Origin: Nesterenkonia ebinurensis
Lineage (GTDB): Bacteria > Actinomycetota > Actinomycetes > Actinomycetales > Micrococcaceae
Assembly (NCBI RefSeq): GCF_008711175.1
Contig: NZ_VWNF01000050.1
Span: forward strand, 62,001 to 126,000
Length of the DNA: 64,000 nucleotides
Reading direction: 5' to 3'
A program made the position numbers and the translations under genes. Positions 1 through 9,544 of the stretch are shown piece after piece. The notes beneath the pieces were generated by a model. It saw only the letters and a list, made by a program, of their open reading frames with translations. It did not search any database and had not been told where the DNA came from. How positions within the stretch are numbered: the stretch's first letter is position 1; each line of letters opens with the position of its first letter.

Positions 1-218
1 CCAACTGGCTGATCGTGGCCGTTGTGCTGCTGATCAGCCACGCCGCCCGGCGCCCGATTGTGGTGGGCCCCATGCTCAACACCACCGGGGCGGGAGCCTC
101 CGGCACCGAGGATCCGCTGCGCGGCCGCGACACCGGGGAACAGAAGCCGGTAGACGACGGGACCCAGCAGTTCCCTGCCGCATCCTCCTCGGAACGGGAC
201 GGGGGTGAGCAGCAGTGA
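1..218 (+). CDS. RodA/FtsW-family SEDS protein, C-terminal end (partial)
   Basis: Only the last ~71 residues are present; the reading frame enters from the left edge at base 3. A last hydrophobic stretch (NWLIVAVVLLISHAARRP) is followed by a polar Gly/Ser/Asp/Gln-rich cytoplasmic tail. SEDS proteins are membrane glycosyltransferases that polymerise lipid II with a partner class B PBP. The call rests mainly on position: the stop codon overlaps the start of a PBP by four bases (GTGA), the standard actinobacterial rodA-pbpA-pknA-pknB order. The short fragment alone would not identify the family. Confidence 0.75.
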   Translation, partial: NWLIVAVVLLISHAARRPIVVGPMLNTTGAGASGTEDPLRGRDTGEQKPVDDGTQQFPAASSSERDGGEQQ

Positions 219-1675
219 ACAATGCCATCCGCCACACCTGGGTAGTCTCCGTGGGGATGTTCCTGGCCCTGTTCGTAGCGCTGAGCCTGACCCAGGTGGT
301 CTTCACTGACTCGCTGAACTCCGACCCCCGGAACTCTCGGCAGCTGATCGCCGATGCCGGAGCCCCGCGCGGGCCGATCACCGTGGACGGTACGGTGATC
401 GCTGAGTCTGTGCCCAGTGATGCCACCCAGTACGACTACCAGCGGGTCTACCAGGACCCGGAGCTCTACAGCCATATCACCGGCTACTTCTCAGTGGTCA
501 CCCCCGGACCCAACCAATCGGGGATCGAGTACGCGCTCAATGACTACCTCTCCGGGCACTCCGATGCCCAGTTCTTCGACCGGATCACTGCGCTGTTCAC
601 CGGGGACACCCTGATGGGCGCCCAGGTGGAGCTGACCCTAGATCCGGAGCTGCAACGGTTGGCCTATGACCTCATCCCTGAGAACGAGCGCGGCACCATC
701 ATCCTCACCGATCTGCGCACCGGCGAGGTCAAGGTGATGATGTCCCGGCCCAGCTATGACACCAATGAGCTGGCCGTGCACTCAGGCTCTCAGTTCCAGG
801 AGAACCTGGAGCGGTTGGAGGAGGTTGAGGGTCTGCACCTGAACTACAACGTGGCCACCAATAACCCGATCTTCCCCGGATCGGTGTTCAAGCTGATCAC
901 CGGCCTGGCCATGCTGAACTCCGGAGACTACGAGCTGGACACCGAGCTGGAGAACCCCAGTGAACTGGAACTGCCGCTGACAGAGTCCACTCTGCCGAAC
1001 TTCGCTGACGGCGGCTGCGCAGCCCGCCCGGAGGCGGAGCTGAACTGGATCTTCGCCCAGTCCTGCAACACTCCTTTCGCCGCGGCCGCCATGGACTTGG
1101 GCGAGGAGGCCGTCCTGGAGGCCGCTGAGGCCTACGGATGGAATGAGGCGCTGCGCATTCCGATCTATGTTCAGCCCTCGCGCTTTCCGGAGGTCGCCGA
1201 CGACGCCGAACTGGCCCGGGCTGCCATCGGCCAGGGCAGTGTCACCGCCACCCCGCTGCAGATGAACATGGTGGCCTCCGCCATCGGCAATGGCGGCACT
1301 CTGATGCAGCCCCAGATGGTAGACACGATCCGCGGCTCAGACTTGCAGATCCTCAACAACCCGGAGCCGCAGGTGTTGAATGATGTGATGGACCGTTCCA
1401 CTGCTGATGAGTTCACCGAGATGATGGTGACCACAGTTGAGGAGGGCACCGGCTGGCGGGCCGACTCCAGCAGATTCCAGGTGGCGGCCAAGACCGGCAC
1501 CGCTCAGCGCGGGGCAGGAGATGACATGGTCAACTCCTGGATCACCGGCTTCGCCCCCGCTGATGATCCGCAGTACGCAGTGACCGTGGTCTATGAGGGC
1601 ATCGACATGAGCCGAGGCAATGAGCTCACCGGCTCCCAGATGCTCACTATGCTGGAAGCGGTGATTGAGGAATGA
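215..1675 (+). CDS. pbpA: Class B penicillin-binding protein (PbpA)
   Basis: A 486-residue D,D-transpeptidase that cross-links peptidoglycan outside the membrane. An N-terminal signal anchor (about residues 8-30) precedes the dimerisation region and a C-terminal transpeptidase domain with all three penicilloyl-serine motifs: SVFK with nucleophile Ser223, SCN at 283-285 and KTG at 426-428. The GTG start overlaps the upstream SEDS stop and the TGA overlaps the pknA ATG (ATGA), so the three genes are probably translationally coupled. The length matches actinobacterial PbpA, which lacks long extensions. In mycobacteria PbpA acts in septation and is phosphorylated by PknB; that link is family knowledge, not shown here. 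Confidence 0.95.
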   Translation: MNNAIRHTWVVSVGMFLALFVALSLTQVVFTDSLNSDPRNSRQLIADAGAPRGPITVDGTVIAESVPSDATQYDYQRVYQDPELYSHITGYFSVVTPGPNQSGIEYALNDYLSGHSDAQFFDRITALFTGDTLMGAQVELTLDPELQRLAYDLIPENERGTIILTDLRTGEVKVMMSRPSYDTNELAVHSGSQFQENLERLEEVEGLHLNYNVATNNPIFPGSVFKLITGLAMLNSGDYELDTELENPSELELPLTESTLPNFADGGCAARPEAELNWIFAQSCNTPFAAAAMDLGEEAVLEAAEAYGWNEALRIPIYVQPSRFPEVADDAELARAAIGQGSVTATPLQMNMVASAIGNGGTLMQPQMVDTIRGSDLQILNNPEPQVLNDVMDRSTADEFTEMMVTTVEEGTGWRADSSRFQVAAKTGTAQRGAGDDMVNSWITGFAPADDPQYAVTVVYEGIDMSRGNELTGSQMLTMLEAVIEE

Positions 1676-3372
1676 GACCCGCAGTCGGGATCACCATGGG
1701 TGACCGCTATAAGCTCACCGAGCGCATCGCCATCGGCGGTATGGGCGAGGTGTGGAAGGCCGATGACGAGGTCCTCGGCCGCACGGTCGCGATCAAAATC
1801 CTCAAGGAGGAGTACACCGGCGATGAGGCGTTCCTGCGCCGGTTCCGCGCCGAGGCCCGGCATACCGCACTGCTTAACCACCCCGGCATCGCCGATATCT
1901 ACGACTACGGCGAACAGGCCGGCTCCGGCTACCTGGTGATGGAGCTGGTGCCGGGACGGCCGCTGAGCGTGATCTTGGAGAAGGAGAAGACCCTCCCCTG
2001 GGAGAAGGTGCTCTCCATCCTGGCCCAGACCGGCCGAGCCCTGCAGGTGGCTCATGACCAGGGTCTGGTGCACCGCGACGTCAAACCCGGCAACCTGCTG
2101 ATCACCCCTACCCGGCGGGTGAAGATCACCGATTTTGGGATTGCCAGGCTGGCCGACCAGGTACCGCTGACTGCCACCGGCCAGGTGATGGGCACTGTGC
2201 AGTACCTCTCCCCGGAGCAGGCTACCGGCCAGCACGCCACCGGTTCCTCCGATATCTACGCCCTGGGTGTGATCGGCTATGAGGCCCTGGTGGGCCACCG
2301 GCCCTTCACCGGTGAGTCTCAGATCGCGATCGCCCTCAAGCAGGTCAACGACCCGCCGCCGCCGCTGCCGGACCATATTCCGCGACAGGTTCGTGCCCTG
2401 ATTATGGCCATGCTGGCCAAGGACACCGACCAGCGCCCGGCCAATGCCACCAAGATGGCAGATGCCGCCGAAGCGCTGCTGCGCGGGGACACCGACTCCG
2501 CGGTGGCGGCAGTCCCCGCACTGACCAATCACCTGGCGGGCACCGGGGACGAGGACAGCACTCAGCTGATTCCCCGCACCTCCGCTGCCGGAGGCGGCGA
2601 TGCGCCGGGGGAAGGCGGCGCGGGGGCCGCTTCCGCTGGAACCCCCGAAGAACCCAGTGACGGACCCTCACTGCCAGCCACAGCCCAGACTGCTGCGGCC
2701 GGGCCGACCACCCGAGAGCGGCGGCGCACCAATGGCGCAGACTCTGCAGCACAGCGGGAGTCGACTATCGGTTCGCGCTGGCGCTGGCCCGCCATCACGC
2801 TGATCATTCTGGTGCTGCTGGCGCTCTTCGGCGCCTGGGTGCTGCCCATGATGGCCGCCGATGAGGAGGAGCCGGAAGAGGGCTCCACAGTGGTACCCAC
2901 CCAGTACATCACCGAGTACGCCACCGAGACCGCCACCGCAGAGCCAGAGCTGGTGGAGGTGGACGAGGAGAGCCTGCTGGGCCTGCCCCTGGAGGAGGCC
3001 GTGGCGCTGCTGGAGGACGAGGGGCTCGAGGTGCTCTCTGAGCAGGTGGTCTCCAACCAGCCGGCTGGCACCATCACCGGGGTCACCCCTGCCGGCAGTC
3101 TGCCCCCGGGCGCCACAGTGACCCTGTTCTACTCGGCTGGCCCGCCCCCGCCACCGACCACCACGGCTCCCCCGCCCCCGCCGCCCACTACCCAAGCGCC
3201 TCCACCGCCCACACCCACAACGCCCACAACACCGTCAACTCCACCCACGGACGACGACGAGGATGACGACGATGAGGAGGAGCCGCCACCACCGACCACA
3301 ACTGAGCCGACCTCACCGACCCCAGAGCCTAGCCCTACCTCCCCCACACCTACTGAGGGAGGGGAGGACTAA
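1672..3372 (+). CDS. pknA: Serine/threonine protein kinase with one PASTA domain (PknA)
   Basis: A 566-residue membrane Hanks-type kinase. The N-terminal kinase domain has the glycine loop, the VAIK lysine and the HRDVKPGN catalytic loop (Asp136). A linker with Ala/Gly-rich low complexity precedes one transmembrane helix at about 373-395. Outside lie a single PASTA-like repeat (about 423-488) and a Pro/Thr and Asp/Glu-rich tail resembling a wall-spanning stalk. Mycobacterial PknA usually has no PASTA domain, so this copy is a variant, as in several Micrococcales. The ATG overlaps the pbpA stop. A second in-frame ATG eight codons downstream (MGDRYKL) resembles the usual kinase N terminus and could be the real start. 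Confidence 0.92.
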   Translation: MRPAVGITMGDRYKLTERIAIGGMGEVWKADDEVLGRTVAIKILKEEYTGDEAFLRRFRAEARHTALLNHPGIADIYDYGEQAGSGYLVMELVPGRPLSVILEKEKTLPWEKVLSILAQTGRALQVAHDQGLVHRDVKPGNLLITPTRRVKITDFGIARLADQVPLTATGQVMGTVQYLSPEQATGQHATGSSDIYALGVIGYEALVGHRPFTGESQIAIALKQVNDPPPPLPDHIPRQVRALIMAMLAKDTDQRPANATKMADAAEALLRGDTDSAVAAVPALTNHLAGTGDEDSTQLIPRTSAAGGGDAPGEGGAGAASAGTPEEPSDGPSLPATAQTAAAGPTTRERRRTNGADSAAQRESTIGSRWRWPAITLIILVLLALFGAWVLPMMAADEEEPEEGSTVVPTQYITEYATETATAEPELVEVDEESLLGLPLEEAVALLEDEGLEVLSEQVVSNQPAGTITGVTPAGSLPPGATVTLFYSAGPPPPPTTTAPPPPPPTTQAPPPPTPTTPTTPSTPPTDDDEDDDDEEEPPPPTTTEPTSPTPEPSPTSPTPTEGGED

Positions 3373-3519
3373 GGTGAGTATCCATATCCGACTCACGACC
3401 ACCGCGTCGTCGTTCCGCTCAGGCTCCTCAGTCGCCTCGATAGACTCGGAGTTTGCTCCAGTCTCCGCTCGGCTCTGTCGGGCGCCGTTCTCTGATCTTT
3501 TCGCCTCAGGAGGTGACCG

Positions 3520-5631
3520 ATGACCGAGCGAGTGCTCAACGAGCGTTACCAGATTGAGGCGCTGATCGGACGCGGCGGGATGGCTGATGTCTACCGCGGC
3601 AAGGACCTGTCCCTGGAGCGTGAGGTTGCGGTGAAGATGCTGCGCCCCGACCTGGCGCGCGACCCGATGTTCCAGACCCGGTTCAAGCGCGAAGCCCAGT
3701 CTTCAGCCGGGCTGAACCATCCTAATATTGTGGGCGTCTACGACACCGGCTCCGCCGAGGTGCCCGGCAACGGGGCGGAGATCAAGACCCCCTTCATTGT
3801 GATGGAGTACGTGGACGGGGTCACCCTGCGGCATATTCTGCACGGTACCCCCTCCGGCCAGGACGAGGACGCCCCGCCGCCCCCACCGGAGCCCGGTGAG
3901 TCCACCGGGGGCGAGGCCCGCACTGATTCTGACGTTCTGGGGGTGGCCGATCCGGATGACACCCAGGTGGTTCCCCATGTCACCGAGCCGCTGCAGGAGA
4001 AGATCGACTCGGCCCTGGAACGGCCGCTGACCGAGACCGAGGCCGCCGGCTACATGTCTGGGGTGCTGGCCGCGCTGAGCTACTCGCACTCCCGCGGAAT
4101 CGTGCACCGGGATATCAAACCCTCCAATGTGATGGTCTCCAATGCCGGGGATGTCAAGGTGATGGACTTCGGCATCGCCCGAGCCCTGGCCGACTCCGCG
4201 CAGACCATGACTCAAACCTCCGCGGTGGTGGGCACCGCCCAGTACTTGAGCCCGGAGCAGGCCCGCGGGGAGGTGGTCGATCACCGTTCCGATCTGTACT
4301 CGGCCGGCTGCGTGCTTTTTGAGCTGCTGACCAACCGCCCGCCGTTCACCGGTGACTCCCCCGTCTCGGTGGCCTACCAGCATGTGCGCGAACAGCCGCC
4401 TGCGGTCTCCGACTACAACAACCGCATCTCCCCGGCCATGGAGTCAGTGGTGGCCAAAGCGCTGACCAAGGACCCAGCGCTGCGGTTCCAGTCGGCGGAT
4501 GAGTTCGACGACGCCCTGGCCGATGCCCTGCGCGGCATCCCGGTGGATGAGGCTGCCACCACGGAGCTTGCCGCTGTGGGCGCTATGAGTGCTGGGACCG
4601 CCGGATTTGACAATCTGGTGAGCCGGCAGCCGGCCATGTCTGCCCGCACCCCTGAGGACCCTGACTATGACGACTACCAGGAGTACGGGGCAGCCGGCGC
4701 CCCGCGACGCAACCGGGCCGGGCTCTACGTGCTGTTGGTGCTGCTGGCGCTAGTGCTGGTGGCGGGGCTGACCTTCCTGCTCGCCCAGCTGCTGGACGGC
4801 GGTCCTGACGATGATCAGGTAGCCGATAATGGGCTGATCGCCGTCCCCGATGTGGCGGGGTGGTCACAGCCCGAAGCCCATGCTGAGCTGACCAACGCGG
4901 GATTCACCGTGCAGGTAGAGACCGAGCCGGACAATGAGGTAGAGGCTAACCATGCCACCCGCACCGACCCGGAGGCTGGCGAGGAGGCCCAGTCCGGCTC
5001 TGAGGTGACCCTCTATATCTCTGAAGGGCCCTCCGATGTGCAGATCCCGGACGGGCTGGCGGGTCAGCCTGAGGAGACAGTGCGCAGCATCCTTGAGGAT
5101 GCCGGCCTTCAAGTCGGTGAGGTCACCGAGGAGGACCATGAAGAGTACGCTGAGGGCGAGGTGATCAGCACCAGCCCTGAGTCCGGCACCAGCGTGACGA
5201 CCGGGGAGACAGTGGACCTGGTGATCTCCACCGGCGAGCGTGAGCTGCCCTCCGGACTGATCGGCATCTGGCAGCAGGAGGCCGGGCAGGCCCTGGCCGC
5301 CGAGGACTTCGAATGGGAGGTCCACTGGGTCACAGTGGAAGATCCTGAGGATGAGGGGATCAGCTTCGCCGGTGAGGTCGTGGAGATCACTGTGGAGTCC
5401 CCCACCGGCGACTCCGTGAACGATGGGGGCACCGTTCCCAACGACGCCGTCATCTATCTGCATGCCGTCAGTCAGCAGTCCTGGCCCGATGAGGATGAGG
5501 ACGACGACGAGGATGAAGAAGATGAGGATGAGGAGGATGAAGACTCCGACAACGGCGATGAGGACGAGGATGAGGAGGATCCCGGGAATGAGGATGGCAA
5601 TGGGAACGGCAACGATGAGGATGAGGAATAG
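3520..5631 (+). CDS. pknB: Serine/threonine protein kinase with PASTA repeats (PknB)
   Basis: A 703-residue membrane kinase that senses muropeptides or lipid II through extracellular PASTA repeats and regulates wall synthesis and division. The start follows a strong AGGAGGTGA ribosome site. The kinase domain has the loop GRGGMADV, the VAVK lysine and HRDIKPSN with Asp198. A Pro- and acid-rich insertion of about 55 residues (about 110-165) splits the lobe near helix D. One transmembrane helix lies at about 400-426, followed by two clear PASTA repeats and one divergent repeat. The protein ends in a highly acidic Asp/Glu/Gly/Asn tail of about 45 residues. Insertion and tail are unusual for PknB. 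The next gene, murT, starts three bases after the stop. Confidence 0.95.
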   Translation: MTERVLNERYQIEALIGRGGMADVYRGKDLSLEREVAVKMLRPDLARDPMFQTRFKREAQSSAGLNHPNIVGVYDTGSAEVPGNGAEIKTPFIVMEYVDGVTLRHILHGTPSGQDEDAPPPPPEPGESTGGEARTDSDVLGVADPDDTQVVPHVTEPLQEKIDSALERPLTETEAAGYMSGVLAALSYSHSRGIVHRDIKPSNVMVSNAGDVKVMDFGIARALADSAQTMTQTSAVVGTAQYLSPEQARGEVVDHRSDLYSAGCVLFELLTNRPPFTGDSPVSVAYQHVREQPPAVSDYNNRISPAMESVVAKALTKDPALRFQSADEFDDALADALRGIPVDEAATTELAAVGAMSAGTAGFDNLVSRQPAMSARTPEDPDYDDYQEYGAAGAPRRNRAGLYVLLVLLALVLVAGLTFLLAQLLDGGPDDDQVADNGLIAVPDVAGWSQPEAHAELTNAGFTVQVETEPDNEVEANHATRTDPEAGEEAQSGSEVTLYISEGPSDVQIPDGLAGQPEETVRSILEDAGLQVGEVTEEDHEEYAEGEVISTSPESGTSVTTGETVDLVISTGERELPSGLIGIWQQEAGQALAAEDFEWEVHWVTVEDPEDEGISFAGEVVEITVESPTGDSVNDGGTVPNDAVIYLHAVSQQSWPDEDEDDDEDEEDEDEEDEDSDNGDEDEDEEDPGNEDGNGNGNDEDEE

Positions 5632-5634
5632 TCC

Positions 5635-7038
5635 TTGGCAGTGATCCGTCCCCGTCCGCCGCGGCCGGCCTCGATCCTGGTCGGCAAAGCTGCCCGTGCG
5701 GTGACCAAGCTGCGCGGCGGTTCCGGCTCCGCCTTTCCCGGGCTTGTGGTCGAAAGGCTCGACCCCGGTTTTCTGGCCAGTGTGCTCGCCCAGCTGCCCC
5801 GTGGCGTGGTGGTGGTCTCCGGGACTAACGGAAAGACCACCACCACCAAAATGGTGGTCGAGCTGCTGCGTGGCCAAGGTTTGAAGGTCTTCACCAACCG
5901 GTCCGGCTCCAACTTCACCCGTGGGGTGGTGGCCTCTGTGCTGGGCGAGATCAGCCCACGCGGCACACTGGAGGCTGATATCGCAGTGCTGGAGCTGGAT
6001 GAGGCCCATGCGGTGCACTTTGTGCGGGCGGTGGCCCCGCGATACAGCCTGCTGCTGAACGTGATGCGCGATCAGCTGGACCGTTTCGGCGAGATCGACA
6101 CCACCGCCGGGATGCTGCGCACCATCGCGGAGCACACCACCCAGGGGGTGGTGCTCAACCGGGAGGACGCCCGGGTGGCGCGGATCGCGGATTCCATACA
6201 GGGCCAGGAGATTCGGTACTTCGGGCTGGCCCCGGAGCTGCGCAAGCACTTCCCCAGCGACGACGATTTGCATGTGGATACCGCCGCCGTAGGCCAACCC
6301 ACACCAAACCATTCAGTGCGTGATTTGTGCAGCAACTCGGCCGATTCTGAGCCAAAGAGCTGCACAGATCATGCACTCAGCGAGAATGAGAAAGCTCCGT
6401 ACGCCGATGTCACGCTCACTGGGCTGGGTACCCAGCAGGGCACCTTCCGGATCAGCGCCGGTAACTCGACCGAGGAGATCACCTCGGAGCTGACGGTCAA
6501 TGGCGCCTACAACACGTACAACGCTGCCGCCGCACTGACCCTGGTGCGTATGGTGTTGGGGGAGCAAATCGACTTTGACGCCCTGCTGCGCTCGCTGAAG
6601 GAGGCTGCACCGGCATTCGGCCGTGGGGAGTCGCTGAGCGTGGGCGGTCAGCCGGTGGACCTGGTGCTGGTGAAGAATCCGGCCGGGTTTCGCCTGGGAC
6701 TGAGCAGCTTCTCTGCTGAGGGTGTTGCCACCATGATCGCGATCAATGACAACTATGCCGACGGTCGGGATATGAGCTGGCTCTGGGATGTCAGCTTCGA
6801 GTCCCTGGCCGGTCAGGGCGTGGCGATGGTCTCAGGGGTGCGCACCTATGACATGGCCCTGCGCCTGCACTACGACGGGGTGCCGGTGGATGCAGTGGAG
6901 CCAGAGCTGGTGGTGGCCTTGGATGAGTTCCTCGCAGCCCACCCGCAGACCCCGCGCCGAATCTTCTGCACCTATACCGCGATGCTCGCGCTGCGTAAGC
7001 ACCTGGGCTCCTACACAGAGGTGGAGGCGTTCAACTGA
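5635..7038 (+). CDS. murT: Lipid II isoglutaminyl synthase, Mur ligase subunit MurT
   Basis: The ATP-dependent half of the MurT/GatD complex, which amidates the alpha-carboxylate of D-Glu in lipid II to D-isoglutamine. The 467-residue protein has the Mur ligase P-loop SGTNGKTTTTK (Lys67), the central domain and the DUF1727-type C-terminal domain. It starts with TTG three bases after pknB; GTG at 5641 is an alternative. About residues 228-248 are encoded by a near-perfect DNA palindrome (separate entry), in the region where many MurT proteins carry a Cys4 zinc ribbon; that ribbon is absent here. The frame stays open through it, so the protein is probably functional. The stop overlaps gatD (TGATG). 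Confidence 0.93.
   Translation: MAVIRPRPPRPASILVGKAARAVTKLRGGSGSAFPGLVVERLDPGFLASVLAQLPRGVVVVSGTNGKTTTTKMVVELLRGQGLKVFTNRSGSNFTRGVVASVLGEISPRGTLEADIAVLELDEAHAVHFVRAVAPRYSLLLNVMRDQLDRFGEIDTTAGMLRTIAEHTTQGVVLNREDARVARIADSIQGQEIRYFGLAPELRKHFPSDDDLHVDTAAVGQPTPNHSVRDLCSNSADSEPKSCTDHALSENEKAPYADVTLTGLGTQQGTFRISAGNSTEEITSELTVNGAYNTYNAAAALTLVRMVLGEQIDFDALLRSLKEAAPAFGRGESLSVGGQPVDLVLVKNPAGFRLGLSSFSAEGVATMIAINDNYADGRDMSWLWDVSFESLAGQGVAMVSGVRTYDMALRLHYDGVPVDAVEPELVVALDEFLAAHPQTPRRIFCTYTAMLALRKHLGSYTEVEAFN
6315..6377. repeat. Intragenic palindromic element inside murT
   Basis: Left arm AGTGCGTGATTTGTGCAGC (6315-6333) and right arm GCTGCACAGATCATGCACT (6359-6377) are complementary over 19 positions. The only two mismatches would be G-U wobbles in RNA. 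The 25-base loop contains a further imperfect five-pair stem (CTCGG/CTGAG). The whole element is in frame and stop-free. It looks like a repetitive-palindrome insertion rather than conserved protein sequence. No second copy was seen in the window. Confidence 0.75.
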
Positions 7039-7931
7039 TGACAGTGCCAGTCCCGGCGGCGGGCGCAGGTGTCGCACCTACGGTGCGCCAAGCCCCAAGC
7101 GTTCCGGAAGCCTCGAGCAAGCTCGGGTCTTCGCTCGGCTCAATCGGGTCGCCCGCTCACCTCTCAGCCGCATCGCCGCGACCATCACGTCTCAAGGAAA
7201 TTCGAGTCCTCCAGCTCTACCCGCGGGATATGAACATCTACGGCGACTACGGCAATGCTCTGGTGCTCAAGCGGCGGCTCGAATGGTATGGCTACACCCC
7301 TGTGATGCTCAGCTATGACCCCGGCGATGAGTTCCCCACCGATCCGGACATTCTCATCGGCGGCGGCGGACAGGACTCCGGGCAGGACCGTATTCAGGCT
7401 GACCTGCTGGGCATCGGCAAGCGCCTGCACGCCCTGGCCGAGCAGGATGTGCCAATGCTGATGATCTGCGGCCTTTACCAGCTCTTCGGGCATTTCTTCG
7501 AAACTCGCGAGGGCAGCCGGATCTCTGGGATTGGGGTGCTGGACGTGGAGACCTATGGCACTGATAAGCGACTGATCGGCAATGTGGTGGCGGAGTCGGA
7601 TCAGTTCGGCACTGTGATCGGCTATGAGAACCACTCCGGGCAGACCTATTTGGGCGACGACGCCGCCCCACTGGCCGCGGTCACCGCCGGGGAGGGCAAT
7701 AACCAGCGCGACGCCCATGAGGGGGCCCGGCACCGCAATGTGCTCGGCAGCTACCTGCACGGCTCTCTGCTGCCGAAGAATCCGGCGATCGCGGACTTCC
7801 TCATCGCTACTGCGGTGCAGCAGAAATTCGGTGATCAGTTGGGTGAGCTTGCAGCTCCGCAGACCGCCCCGCTGCCGCTGGATGCGCTGACCGATCGCGC
7901 CCGCCACATCGCCGCCTCCCGCCCTCGCTAA
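7038..7931 (+). CDS. gatD: Lipid II isoglutaminyl synthase, glutaminase subunit GatD
   Basis: A class I glutamine amidotransferase that releases ammonia from glutamine for MurT. The nucleophile Cys144 sits in MICGLYQ and the catalytic histidine is His241 in GSYLHGS. The ATG overlaps the murT TGA by one base (TGATG), which supports this start and translational coupling. The core begins near residue 53 (KEIRVLQLYPRDMN). The first ~50 residues are a low-complexity Ala/Ser/Pro extension absent from typical GatD. They are encoded by DNA with short palindromes (for example 7073-7087, CGCACC-tac-GGTGCG) and may come from an inserted repeat. An internal later start cannot be excluded. Confidence 0.93.
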   Translation: MTVPVPAAGAGVAPTVRQAPSVPEASSKLGSSLGSIGSPAHLSAASPRPSRLKEIRVLQLYPRDMNIYGDYGNALVLKRRLEWYGYTPVMLSYDPGDEFPTDPDILIGGGGQDSGQDRIQADLLGIGKRLHALAEQDVPMLMICGLYQLFGHFFETREGSRISGIGVLDVETYGTDKRLIGNVVAESDQFGTVIGYENHSGQTYLGDDAAPLAAVTAGEGNNQRDAHEGARHRNVLGSYLHGSLLPKNPAIADFLIATAVQQKFGDQLGELAAPQTAPLPLDALTDRARHIAASRPR

Positions 7932-8093
7932 CCCTGGCCACTCCCGTCCTCGTCCCCGTCCTCGCTGAGCTGACCTACCGTCCCCAGCCCATACGAGCTG
8001 GCCCACCGCCCACTGAGCTGAGCCACCGCCCCTAGCCCGCCCTAGCCCTGCACTTTCCTGTCCCGTAGCTCTCCCCCTCACAAAATCAGTCGC

Positions 8094-8137
8094 TTATTGG
8101 ATTATCGGCTGCTCATGAGATGCCGATAATCCAATAA
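8094..8137. repeat. Perfect 16-bp-arm hairpin, copy 1 of a two-copy palindrome family
   Basis: Arms TTATTGGATTATCGGC (8094-8109) and GCCGATAATCCAATAA (8122-8137) pair perfectly around a 12-base loop containing GCTCATGAG. A second copy lies at 11629-11672 with a compensatory A-T to G-C change in the arms. It could act as a terminator after gatD, though it lacks a clear T tract, or as a protein-binding or repetitive extragenic palindrome. Confidence 0.85.
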
Positions 8138-8174
8138 CGCCCTGATGCCCGCGGACCAGAGTAACTTTCCGGAG

Positions 8175-8183
8175 TTATCCACA
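8175..8183 (+). promoter_or_regulatory. Exact DnaA box consensus (TTATCCACA)
   Basis: The nine bases match the classical DnaA-box consensus exactly and lie in an intergenic region. A single box can occur by chance. The gene order is usually close to oriC in related actinobacteria and a denser cluster lies at 17599-17686, which makes a real DnaA site plausible but unproven. Confidence 0.4.
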
Positions 8184-8234
8184 GATTCCCATCTGAAGAG
8201 CTGAAGCTTATAGATCTGCAGCGATACTAGATGT

Positions 8235-9347
8235 ATGCAAACTAGATTAAAAGATACCAAAAATATTCGTCTGATCCGTGGACGCTTAGAGCCGAACGGC
8301 TCTCACTCCAACGAGCGGCTCGTCAAAGCCCTGGCACGGGGGAATTTCCTAAGAGTCCGGCGCGGGGTTTACGTGGCCGCCCAGGATTGGTTCAGTTCAC
8401 CGCCCTGGGTGCGCTACGAAATAGTTCTCACTGCTATCGCGATGACAAAGGAACCAGTCTTCTGCAGGCAAAGTGCGCTGTTGCTTCACGGGCTCCCGCT
8501 CATCAGTACGCCCGAGGTCATCTACGCACGAACCAGAGATCGGGGGACGGCAAAAACACGTCCTGCTCCACAGATGACAGGAAGCGTCCCGGTGAATGAG
8601 TTTCTCCGCAGATATATGGCTGCTCATCCGGAATCTGAAGCATCTGCCGCTGCTTCTCTGCGAAACATTCCGCTTGATCTTCTAGAACCTTCTTGCCCGG
8701 CAAGCATGACACGAACAGAGGCTCGCAAGAATTTGCGCCTGCAGAAGCTCAATATTCCTCAGGTGCGGATTCAGCCAGATTCCTTACTGTCCGTGCAGGG
8801 GCCGCCACAAGGTTTTCAGGCTGAGCCCTTGGCTCTGGCAGCAGTGGACACCGCAAGTCGCCTGCCCTTCACCGAAGCTGTGGTTATCCTCGACGCCGTC
8901 AAAGCCCGGCAGGATGCTGATGTCAGCGAATGGCTCAACTATCTGAAGACGAAGCGGCAGCGCAACAACTGGGATCGCGCCTGGCAGTTTGCAGACCCCA
9001 GATCAGAGTCACCGCTGGAATCCGAATCTCGCGCCGTTCTGCATGAGATCGGTGCGCCACCTCCCATCCTGCAGAGAGTTTTCCACACCAGATTAGGAGG
9101 GATCAGGTTTGACTTCGCCTGGGAGAAGGAGCGGATCGCTGGCGAGGTAGACGGCAAGGCCAAGTACTTCGATCCGGATTTGATGAATGGAAATTCTGCT
9201 GCCGAAGTGCACTACTTGGAGAAGCAGCGCCGTGAAGCCGCCGAAGAGCAAGGGTGGACATTCGTCAGATGGGGTAAGTCCGAGCTGCGCAATCGGCAGC
9301 TGCTGATCAAGAAGTTGGCTCGCGCGGGTCTCAGACCGGTCACCTAG
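8235..9347 (+). CDS. AbiEi-like antitoxin domain / DUF559-like nuclease-fold protein
   Basis: A 370-residue cytoplasmic protein. The N-terminal third (GNFLRVRRGVYV, then a segment with CRQSALLLHGLP) resembles the winged-helix and following domain of type IV antitoxin AbiEi-like proteins. The C-terminal part (LGGIRFDFAWEKERIAGEVDGKAKYF, then RREAAEEQGWTFVRW) has the layout of DUF559/Vsr-like endonuclease folds, with D...E-x-D-x-K-type acidic residues. Such fusions are common and mostly uncharacterised in actinobacteria, and no toxin partner is adjacent. Regulatory or defence roles are inference. It is more A+T-rich than its neighbours, so it may have been acquired. Confidence 0.65.
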   Translation: MQTRLKDTKNIRLIRGRLEPNGSHSNERLVKALARGNFLRVRRGVYVAAQDWFSSPPWVRYEIVLTAIAMTKEPVFCRQSALLLHGLPLISTPEVIYARTRDRGTAKTRPAPQMTGSVPVNEFLRRYMAAHPESEASAAASLRNIPLDLLEPSCPASMTRTEARKNLRLQKLNIPQVRIQPDSLLSVQGPPQGFQAEPLALAAVDTASRLPFTEAVVILDAVKARQDADVSEWLNYLKTKRQRNNWDRAWQFADPRSESPLESESRAVLHEIGAPPPILQRVFHTRLGGIRFDFAWEKERIAGEVDGKAKYFDPDLMNGNSAAEVHYLEKQRREAAEEQGWTFVRWGKSELRNRQLLIKKLARAGLRPVT

Positions 9348-9544
9348 AAGCAGAGGCAGACAGCCCGGGCATGCTTCGAGAAGGGCTGCCGTTCCGGTAC
9401 GAACCACTCCCACCACCTCGTACGGAGACTCTCGCCCACCTCGATGTCAAGCACGGTGGCCATGGACTCAGCCTAACCGGCTCTGCCCACCCCGCCTCAA
9501 CCTCGTTAACTAGGCACTTTGAGGCTTTGCCAAGTTATAAGGCC

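Larger units (their letters stand above)
7932..8234. other. Intergenic region after gatD
   Basis: About 300 bases without a gene. The first ~130 bases are C-rich with repeated CCGTCC / GAGCTG words and no recognisable frame. The second part holds the 8094-8137 hairpin and an exact DnaA-box sequence at 8175-8183, listed separately, and then the A+T-rich promoter region of the next gene. Confidence 0.6.

Noticed and set aside
4864-6312. Open frame of 482 codons on the minus strand across pknB and murT
   Set aside because: Antisense of two well-supported genes; composition is repetitive (Ile/Leu/Val and Gly/His), no family match.
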